Under the pieces are notes generated by a model, which worked only from the letters and a program-made list of their open reading frames with translations, searched no databases and was not told the DNA's origin. A program made the position numbers and the translations under genes. 16,655 nucleotides of DNA, taken from Bacteroidota bacterium. GTDB lineage: Bacteria > Bacteroidota > Bacteroidia > Chitinophagales > Chitinophagaceae. Below are positions 7,165-13,090 of the stretch, one piece after another (positions within the stretch are counted from its first letter, which is position 1; the number at the start of each line of letters is the position of its first letter). The stretch is from positions 1 through 16,655 of the forward strand of contig JAEYOL010000007.1 of the NCBI GenBank assembly GCA_023411775.1, read 5' to 3'.

Positions 7165-7797
7165 CTAGCGGCCGCTGCCCAGCAATTTGTTGATCGCTTC
7201 TGTGCGATTCTGCACGTGAAGCTTTTCATAGATCTTATGTATGTGTTGTCTTACTGTTCCGGTCGTAATGCCCAGCTTAACCGCGATTTCCTTGTACAGG
7301 TAGCCTTTTGAAAGCAATTGCAGGATCTCCGTTTCTCTAGGTGAAAGCGGGTTATCGGTAAGCGTTTCCTTTTTCTGAAACCTGGATACAACTTTTCGTG
7401 CGATGGCCGCGCTCATCGGAGAACCACCTTCGTATAATTCGTGTAATGCCTCAACGATCTTTGAAGGTGAAGTAGTCTTAAGTAAGTAACCCGAAGCACC
7501 AGCTTCAAGTGCCTCAAATACCTGGCTACTGTCTTCGTTGATGGTAAACATGATGAATTGTGTATCCCTGCACACCGGTTTCAATTCACGGATTCCCCGG
7601 ATGCCGTCCATACCAGTGAGGTTAATATCCATGATTACAATATCGGGTTGAAGTGGGGGTATGCCGGCTACTGCCTCTTCTGCACTAGTAAAAGATTGAA
7701 GCCATAGGAATCCCGGTGTATTAGCCAGCAAACTCTCCAGCCCCTGTCTTACTTCTGCAATATCCTCTACAATACAAATTGAAATGGATCTTACCAT
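7165..7797 (-). CDS. NarL/FixJ-type two-component response regulator
   Basis: Cytoplasmic DNA-binding regulator of 210 residues. The receiver domain (about 4-120) has the acidic pocket Glu11-Asp12, the phospho-acceptor Asp57 in VIMDINL, Thr85 and the switch Lys107 in GYLLKTT. The C-terminal LuxR/GerE helix-turn-helix (about 150-205) shows LSPRETEILQLLSKG, the YKEIAVKLGITTGTVRQHIHKIYEKLHV recognition region split over two helices, and NRTEA. All key residues are intact. It lies 45 bp after the histidine kinase gene on the same strand and is surely its partner. The ATG at 7797 begins the receiver fold directly. A -7-like GATATTTG (7802-7809) ends 4 bp before the start, so a near-leaderless transcript from a private promoter is possible besides read-through from the kinase gene. 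Confidence 0.95.
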   Translation of the reverse strand: MVRSISICIVEDIAEVRQGLESLLANTPGFLWLQSFTSAEEAVAGIPPLQPDIVIMDINLTGMDGIRGIRELKPVCRDTQFIMFTINEDSSQVFEALEAGASGYLLKTTSPSKIVEALHELYEGGSPMSAAIARKVVSRFQKKETLTDNPLSPRETEILQLLSKGYLYKEIAVKLGITTGTVRQHIHKIYEKLHVQNRTEAINKLLGSGR

Positions 7798-7801
7798 ATT
7801 A

Positions 7802-7809
7802 CAAATATC
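7802..7809 (-). promoter_or_regulatory. Possible -7 element of the regulator gene
   Basis: The minus strand reads GATATTTG, matching five of six fixed positions of TAnnTTTG, 4 bp before the ATG at 7797. The shared box ends 17 nt upstream. Confidence 0.3.
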
Positions 7810-7826
7810 CCTTTTTATATATGCCC

Positions 7827-7845
7827 GACTATATAACTTTTGTCA
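7827..7845 (-). promoter_or_regulatory. Second copy of the shared box, upstream of the regulator gene
   Basis: On the plus strand GACTATATAACTTTTGTC. The 11-mer GACTATATAAC is identical to the left arm of the 7092 box. On the minus strand ACAAAAGTTATA also repeats the other arm of that box in inverted orientation. It overlaps the kinase stop codon (7843-7845). Confidence 0.45.
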
Positions 7846-9798
7846 GGTATCCAGCGGCAATGCAAGCCTGATCAGGGTACCCGGCTCCGTAGAGGAATAG
7901 CTAAAACTTCCTCCTGATTGCCGCATTCGGGCTTCCATATTTTTTAGTCCGTTGCCCCATGCATTATCAACAACGGAAATACCTTTTCCATCGTCGGCGA
8001 TATTAATTTCAAGCGAATCGGCGACAGTAATATCCATTTTGACTTTTGTTGCGTTCGCATGTTTGATCACATTATGCAAGGCTTCTCTGGTTGCCAGGTA
8101 AATATTTCTTCGTTGTTCTCCCCGGACGGCGATATCCGGTATCTCATCGGGTACATTTATTTCATAGTTGATATCATTTTGCGAAAGCATGGAGCCACCC
8201 TGGTGTCGAATATATGCGACAAGCGTGTCGAGCGTATCATTTTCATAATTCATTGCCCACACGATATCCCGCATCTGCGACACCAGCGTCGCCGAAGTCT
8301 CACAGATTTTATCCAACTGGCTGTCGTCTGCTTTTCCAGATGCTTTGAGGGAGCTGGCCTGGTAAAGAATCGTGGTTAAACCTGCGCCCAGGTCGTCATG
8401 CATTTCCCTGGCGATTCTTTGTCGCTCCTGTTCCCTGGCTTCCATGGCAGCTTTGAATGTTTCAAGTTCTTTTTCTTTTTGCAGGGTGAGAATTTCCTGG
8501 GAGAGTAATTTTTTTCTAGAGCGGTTAGATATATAAGTAGCAATGGAAATGGCGGAAACGATCAGTAAACTTCCCAGGGCGATAAGAAGCCAGTTATTTC
8601 GCGACCGTATTTTGTCCTGGTGCTGTCGGATCTCCAGTTGTTGCGCTGTGATTGAACGGTCTTTTAATGCAGTCTGGTATTTCATTTCCAGGTCCGCTAC
8701 ATATTTTTTTGTATTGATGCCTGCCAGCGAATCCTGGAGGTTTGTATAAATCTCGAGGTAGTGATATGCCGAGTCGAACTGCTTTAATTCGGATTTAATA
8801 TCTGCTAATAGTTTAACCTGGCGGGTATATGCGGCAAAATAATCATTGGCCTTATTGATGTCCAGGCTTTGCAGGGCATATTCATTGGCTTTTTTCAGTC
8901 TCCCCATTTTCAGGCTGGCCATCGCCAGGCCTCCCAATGACACTGCCTGTCCTGAAGGATAATCCATGCTTTGCGCTATTTCCAGTGAATGAGTGAAGTT
9001 TTGCAGAGAAGCCGGATAGTCCTTTTTGTGGGCATAAATATTTCCCAGGGTAAGATGAGCTACCTGCTGGTAATAAAGATTACCGATTTTTCTAGCCAGG
9101 TTAAGTGCCTCCATGGAATAGACCAGCGAAGAATCATAGTTGTTCATGGATCCAAAAGTTCCTGCCGCGTTCAACAACACGGAAGTTATACTTGCGGTAT
9201 CTTTTCGCTGGCGGCTCAGGTGAAGTGACATATGATGGTACATCAATGACTTGTCATACTGCTTCAGGTTGTCCAGAATAATACCGATGTTTTGATAAAT
9301 AATATTCAGATACCGGTCGTCATGCAATGCTTCGAATAGGCGCGCAGATTGCAGATAATAGTGATAGGCGGAATCATATTGACCGCGATGGTTAAAAACG
9401 CTGGCAATATTGTTAAGCGTTTTCGCAATATCCAGTTGATGGTTCTTCCCGGTAGCCAGGGTCAGTAAGGATCTGTTGAGGGCCATCGATTCATCGAATT
9501 TGCCCTGCATATTCAGCACAACGGAGTTATTTCTTGCGAAATGAGAAATACCCGGATAGTAATCGAGTTTTTTACTTAGGTCTCCCCCCAGTTTATAATA
9601 CCTGACAGCACTGTCGAGTTGAACCGCTTCAAATGCCAGCGCATAGTCGTAATAGGCTTTTATCAGAAGGGTGTCCTCTTTTGCCGTGGCGATGCGTTGT
9701 AAATAATTCTCGGCATTGGGTGGTTGCTGACTATACCCGGTTTGGAAAAGTAATAATAGAATCCAGCAGGAAAAGCAGGTACGAAAAATCGATTTCAT
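7843..9798 (-). CDS. TPR-containing sensor histidine kinase (HPK7/HisKA_3 type)
   Basis: Membrane sensor kinase of 651 residues, counted from the ATG at 9798. The frame stays open to 9855, but the 19 extra residues precede an obvious signal peptide (1-23, hydrophobic WILLLLFQTGYSQ) and are left out. Residues 30-350 are tetratricopeptide repeats, with recurring QYDSAYHYYLQSARLF, QYDKSLMYHHMSLHL and DYPASLQNFTHSLEIA units, placed in the periplasm. A short helix (360-400) leads to one membrane span (402-424) and a coiled linker. The phospho-acceptor His467 lies in REMHDDLGAGL. The ATPase domain has Asn576 (N box, EALHNVIKHA), DDGKGI (602-607) and GNGLKNM (615-621). Its partner is the regulator 45 bp downstream. 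The signal could be a protein or peptide bound by the TPRs, but no ligand can be read from the sequence. Confidence 0.95.
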   Translation of the reverse strand: MKSIFRTCFSCWILLLLFQTGYSQQPPNAENYLQRIATAKEDTLLIKAYYDYALAFEAVQLDSAVRYYKLGGDLSKKLDYYPGISHFARNNSVVLNMQGKFDESMALNRSLLTLATGKNHQLDIAKTLNNIASVFNHRGQYDSAYHYYLQSARLFEALHDDRYLNIIYQNIGIILDNLKQYDKSLMYHHMSLHLSRQRKDTASITSVLLNAAGTFGSMNNYDSSLVYSMEALNLARKIGNLYYQQVAHLTLGNIYAHKKDYPASLQNFTHSLEIAQSMDYPSGQAVSLGGLAMASLKMGRLKKANEYALQSLDINKANDYFAAYTRQVKLLADIKSELKQFDSAYHYLEIYTNLQDSLAGINTKKYVADLEMKYQTALKDRSITAQQLEIRQHQDKIRSRNNWLLIALGSLLIVSAISIATYISNRSRKKLLSQEILTLQKEKELETFKAAMEAREQERQRIAREMHDDLGAGLTTILYQASSLKASGKADDSQLDKICETSATLVSQMRDIVWAMNYENDTLDTLVAYIRHQGGSMLSQNDINYEINVPDEIPDIAVRGEQRRNIYLATREALHNVIKHANATKVKMDITVADSLEINIADDGKGISVVDNAWGNGLKNMEARMRQSGGSFSYSSTEPGTLIRLALPLDT

Positions 9799-9927
9799 AT
9801 TGGCGTGTGGAGGCTTTACTTCAACAGGTTGGTAAGATAACAAAAAAACAACCATTTTGAATCCAACTCAACTCACTACGACAGCCAGTTTTTAGAGGTA
9901 AAAGTCTTTTTCTACCATAGTTTCCTT

Positions 9928-9934
9928 TATTTTG
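9928..9934 (+). promoter_or_regulatory. -7-like element upstream of the ftsE-like gene
   Basis: TATTTTG followed by CAG, 18 bp before the ATG at 9953. It is one base shorter than the TAnnTTTG consensus. Apart from this, the 154-bp gap between the divergent kinase and ftsE-like genes shows only A/T-rich sequence. Confidence 0.3.
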
Positions 9935-9952
9935 CAGCAAAAGAGCGGAATA

Positions 9953-10642
9953 ATGTCGGAACCCATCATAGAAATCAGTCATGCCAATATCTACCAGGGA
10001 AATAACCTGATACTCCAGGATGTAAACCTGACCGTGAACAAGGGAGAATTTGTATACCTGGTTGGAAAGACAGGTACGGGTAAATCAAGCCTGCTCAAAA
10101 CCCTATACGGCGAATTGACACTTACTGAGGGTGAGGCTACGGTGGCCGGCTTTAGTTTGCGTAACCTGCATTGGAAAAAAGTTCCTTACCTGCGGCGCAC
10201 CCTCGGTGTCGTTTTCCAGGATTTCCAACTGCTCACCGACCGAAATGTCAATAATAATCTCAAGTTTGTCCTGAGAGCTACGGGCTGGACTGATGAAAAA
10301 CTCATGGATGACAAAATTATGGACGTATTGGAGAAAGTGGGTTTGAAAGCAAAAGGCTTTAAAATGCCATTTGAATTAAGTGGTGGCGAGCAACAAAGAG
10401 TAGACATCGCACGGGCGTTGCTAAATTCACCTAAACTGATCCTGGCCGACGAGCCTACCGGTAATCTTGATCCGGAAACCTCCGATGAAATAATGAATCT
10501 TTTATTTCATATCTCACGCGACTTTAATACAACGATTCTCATGGCTACGCATGATTATATTGTGGTGCAGAAATTTCCGGCGCGAACTATTAAGACCGAA
10601 CGTGGCCGCGTGATCGACAATGCTACCATAACCATTGAATAA
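9953..10642 (+). CDS. ftsE: FtsE-like ABC transporter ATPase
   Basis: Cytoplasmic ATPase of 229 residues, the usual FtsE/LolD size, with every ABC motif: Walker A GKTGTGKS (38-45), Q-loop VFQDFQLL, signature LSGGEQQRVDIARAL, Walker B LILADEPTGNLD and switch His in MATHDY. The phrases VFQDFQLLTDRNV and EPTGNLDPETS point to FtsE, which with the membrane protein FtsX controls wall hydrolases at division. A LolD/MacB-type ATPase remains possible. A TTG in the same frame at 9932 overlaps the -7-like element, so the ATG at 9953, with GGA shortly before it, is preferred. No ftsX is adjacent: the gene stands alone, and its last 20 bp overlap the 3' end of a convergent glycosyltransferase gene. Confidence 0.85.
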   Translation: MSEPIIEISHANIYQGNNLILQDVNLTVNKGEFVYLVGKTGTGKSSLLKTLYGELTLTEGEATVAGFSLRNLHWKKVPYLRRTLGVVFQDFQLLTDRNVNNNLKFVLRATGWTDEKLMDDKIMDVLEKVGLKAKGFKMPFELSGGEQQRVDIARALLNSPKLILADEPTGNLDPETSDEIMNLLFHISRDFNTTILMATHDYIVVQKFPARTIKTERGRVIDNATITIE

Positions 10643-11753
10643 GCTGGTGGGTATTTCTTTCATTGTCGTAAGTGGTGCCGAGTAACTGGCGGCGCAGTAC
10701 TTTTTCTTCCCTGGTAAATGGCTGGTGGTAAAGTTGCAGGATGATCGAAGCAAATGCATTCGCATTGGTACCGATATGGCAGGCTTCTTCCAGCCCGGTG
10801 CCGTCAACCATAGGTTTGTTCACCACGCAATGTCTGCCTTCATAAAGCGCATGTAATAATTTCAGCCGGATACCTGTGATGTTTTTATTAAAGCAGGGGA
10901 GTACATTCACCTGGGCTTTTTTTATCAGGTCGCTCATTTCCGTTTCGCCGGGATCAGCTACCAGGCAGGTATGCTGGCAAAGACCAGCGAGTTTTTGCAA
11001 TCGTTTCGAAGGTTTTTTCCCGGCAATGACAAACGGTACCCTTGCCTTTGTAAATACTTTACACAATAGCCAGAGTGCAGCTTCCTCATTTTCCGGAACA
11101 GAAAGATTACCGTGGTAAAGACAGAGATGACCCTGGTCTTCCTGCCCGGTCACTTTTTGCCAGGAAGGAAAGATGGGTAAAAACCTTGCCCCTTCCAGCT
11201 TATACTCATTTCTAAAGATTTCGGTATCTGTTTCAGATATGCAGGCATAAATGCAGTCGCCCGGGAGATCGGTACTATATTTTTTCAACAGCCGGCTTTC
11301 GTTGTGAAAATAAAGCTTGTTGATAATACCGGATTCGGCCCTGGCCAGTTCGCGGTAATAAATGCTTTCTTCATTATGCATACGCACGACAACCTTTCGG
11401 TTGCTGCGGTCGATCTGGTTTAGTATCCCTGTGCAGTGTATACCCTCCAGCAGGATGGGGTGGCGGTCCTCATTTAGTCGTTGTACCAGTTTTTCATTGA
11501 TACGTGAAGCCACTATGTAAGGCGTCTTTAACGAAAAACAGTCCTTCATTTTTTGACGTTCGTAAACGCTAATGGATTCGCAAAACTGGTTCAACTCATT
11601 AGGTGTCCCGCGTTCGTTATAGCTGAAATAGTGCAGGTGAATACGAATGCCTGCCTGGTGAAACATCCGGATACGATTCATCATATCGATTGCGCCACCG
11701 TAGTCGGCTGGCCATGGTACATCAAGACAAACGATATGTAAATAACGGATCAC
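10623..11753 (-). CDS. GT4-like glycosyltransferase, downstream gene of pair
   Basis: Retaining-type GT-B glycosyltransferase of 376 residues, probably cytoplasmic and acting on a surface glycan or glycolipid; donor and acceptor cannot be read. The N-terminal Rossmann half starts RYLHIVCLDVPWPADYGGA, with the Gly-rich acceptor-side loop. The C-terminal donor half shows CLYHGNLSVPENEEAALWL, PFVIAGKKPS, VLPCFNKNITGIRLKLLHALYEG and VVN. The start codon is GTG (11751-11753) and overlaps the TGA of the upstream gene as GTGA, indicating translational coupling. No upstream ATG fits the fold, because translation must begin at IRYLHIV. The 3' end runs 20 bp into ftsE on the opposite strand, so there is no room for a conventional terminator between them. 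Confidence 0.87.
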   Translation of the reverse strand: MIRYLHIVCLDVPWPADYGGAIDMMNRIRMFHQAGIRIHLHYFSYNERGTPNELNQFCESISVYERQKMKDCFSLKTPYIVASRINEKLVQRLNEDRHPILLEGIHCTGILNQIDRSNRKVVVRMHNEESIYYRELARAESGIINKLYFHNESRLLKKYSTDLPGDCIYACISETDTEIFRNEYKLEGARFLPIFPSWQKVTGQEDQGHLCLYHGNLSVPENEEAALWLLCKVFTKARVPFVIAGKKPSKRLQKLAGLCQHTCLVADPGETEMSDLIKKAQVNVLPCFNKNITGIRLKLLHALYEGRHCVVNKPMVDGTGLEEACHIGTNANAFASIILQLYHQPFTREEKVLRRQLLGTTYDNERNTHQLIQWLW

Positions 11754-12859
11754 GTGGTAAATATGGTTTGATAAAAATCAAGAAGTTTAATTTCTTCCTG
11801 CTGCCAGTTCATGCGCTCCCGCTGGAGCAGGCAGTTATTTTGAAGTGTCTGATACAAAACATCATTTTCCAACAATAGGTTCAATTGTGCAGCAATATTT
11901 TTACTGCTGAGATCTTCTATCAAAACAGCAACGGGCATGTTTTTGTTTAATTCCCGGTAAACGGGGTAGTCAACACCCAGTTGGGGTACACCGGCATGTA
12001 TATAGTCAAAAAAGCGGTTAGCCAGGGAAAAATAATTACTCAAACCTGTATTTTCAAACAAAGTGATGCCCACCCAGGCTTTATTCGCATATTCGGTCAG
12101 GTCTTCGGGTTGGATACGTCCCAGGAAGATGACTTTATTTTCCAATGCGTGTTGTTTTACCAGTTGTCTGGCCTGCATCATGAAATTGCCATCACCCGCG
12201 ATCAATAACCTGGCGTTTACTTCTTTCATAGCAGGGATCAATGTTTCAAAACTACGTCCCTCGTTTACCGCGCCCTGGTAGTAAATATATTTTTCCGGTT
12301 TTTCGGGTATGGTGATGGGTTTAAATACCGGCGCGTTGCGAATAACAATATAATCGCGATTATACATTTTTTTAAACTCATCCGCTATGGGCTGGTTGAC
12401 CGTATAGCCAAGTCGGAAATGGGGTGCGGTTTTTCTTTCAATCCATTTCCAAATTTTGTATACCCTGGGTCGCTGCACGATCTCCTTCATTTCGCAAAAA
12501 AGTTCATGTGCATCGTACACCCGTTTTATTCTTTTAATTTTTGAAACCAAGAGGCAGGGAAGGATCGTATCGAGATCGATAGCGCAGACCAGGTCCATTG
12601 GTTTAAAAAGAAGGTAGAAAAACAGGCGGGTATTGTATTCCGCGTAAAATAGTTTTCCTTTTGAAAAAAAACAGCCCAGTCTTTTTTGTGAAAAAGGCAT
12701 TTTGCGGAGCGGGATGGAGCCGGGCATCCTGCGGCCGACCAGGGTGACTGCATAGCCGGCATGTGCCAGTGAAGTGCAAATGCGGATCATTCGCTGGTCG
12801 TAAGAAAGATCGTTGGTGACAGTAAATACAAGCCTTTTGGATTTGCCTGGCGGCCTCAT
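11750..12859 (-). CDS. GT4-like glycosyltransferase, upstream gene of pair
   Basis: GT-B-fold glycosyltransferase of 369 residues. The N-terminal half carries the typical FTVTNDLSYDQRMIRICTSL and GYAVTLVGR, then VYDAHELFCEM. The C-terminal half shows YIYYQGAVNEGRSFETLI, LLIAGDGNF, VIFLGRIQPEDLTEYANKA and the donor-site region FENTGLSNYFSLANRFFDYIHAG. Its specificity is unknown. A TTG in frame at 12868 would add three residues but lies inside the -7 element, so the ATG at 12859 is chosen. Its stop overlaps the GTG start of the next glycosyltransferase by 4 bp, so the two form one operon and probably act in one glycan pathway. No other sugar-pathway genes (flippase, polymerase, nucleotide-sugar synthesis) are present in the window. 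Confidence 0.87.
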   Translation of the reverse strand: MRPPGKSKRLVFTVTNDLSYDQRMIRICTSLAHAGYAVTLVGRRMPGSIPLRKMPFSQKRLGCFFSKGKLFYAEYNTRLFFYLLFKPMDLVCAIDLDTILPCLLVSKIKRIKRVYDAHELFCEMKEIVQRPRVYKIWKWIERKTAPHFRLGYTVNQPIADEFKKMYNRDYIVIRNAPVFKPITIPEKPEKYIYYQGAVNEGRSFETLIPAMKEVNARLLIAGDGNFMMQARQLVKQHALENKVIFLGRIQPEDLTEYANKAWVGITLFENTGLSNYFSLANRFFDYIHAGVPQLGVDYPVYRELNKNMPVAVLIEDLSSKNIAAQLNLLLENDVLYQTLQNNCLLQRERMNWQQEEIKLLDFYQTIFTT

Positions 12860-12865
12860 AGGGGT

Positions 12866-12873
12866 CAAATATA
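12866..12873 (-). promoter_or_regulatory. -7 element of the glycosyltransferase operon
   Basis: The minus strand reads TATATTTG, an exact TAnnTTTG match, ending 6 bp before the ATG at 12859, so the mRNA would be essentially leaderless. The alternative in-frame TTG at 12866-12868 is part of this element. Confidence 0.5.
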
Positions 12874-12895
12874 CTTTTCTTCAGGTGAGAATGGC

Positions 12896-12996
12896 GTGCA
12901 AAGTCTCCGCTATCCTGAGAAATGGACACGGAGGGCACAGAGATTTGCACGAAGGAGACTATTCCATCAAATGCCGTACACTTGTGTTCCTGCGTG
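12896..12996. repeat. Nested degenerate inverted repeats of CACAGAG/CACGGAG type
   Basis: Three imperfect pairs overlap. GTGCAAAgTCTC (12896-12907) pairs with GAGATTTGCAC (12940-12950) with one bulge. AGTCTCC (12902-12908) pairs with GGAGACT (12954-12960). CACGAAGGA (12948-12956) pairs with TCCTGCGTG (12988-12996) with one mismatch. In between runs GACACGGAGGGCACAGAGA, a chain of degenerate CACrGAG units. This resembles the dispersed non-coding repeats with CACAGAG/CTCTGTG words known in several phyla, including Bacteroidota. No open frame of credible quality covers it. Confidence 0.55.
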
Positions 12997-13000
12997 ACCA

Positions 13001-13063
13001 TAAAAAGGGAAACCACGGCTTACATAGAGATAATTTCTCTATCCACCGTGGTTTCAGTTTTTC
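13001..13063. terminator. Long bidirectional hairpin after the receptor gene
   Basis: The outer stem GAAACCACGG (13009-13018) pairs perfectly with CCGTGGTTTC (13046-13055). An inner stem ATAGAGA (13024-13030) pairs with TCTCTAT (13036-13042). T5 follows on the plus side (13058-13062), and AAAAA at 13002-13006 gives U5 on the minus strand. It lies 28 bp past the stop of the minus-strand receptor gene and is its likely terminator. It may also be the end of the adjoining repeat patch. Confidence 0.65.
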
Positions 13064-13090
13064 CTATTATTCTAACTTAACTCCGTTTCC

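Noticed and set aside
7168..7175. GCGGCCGC palindrome at the regulator 3' end
   Set aside because: It is part of the coding sequence for the last residues and can be explained as a chance restriction-type palindrome.
9799..9860. Third copy of the GTTATATAGTC box before the kinase gene
   Set aside because: The minus strand has TTTTGTTATCTTACC, sharing only the TTTTGTTAT part, with no -7 element at the right distance, so it is too weak to count.
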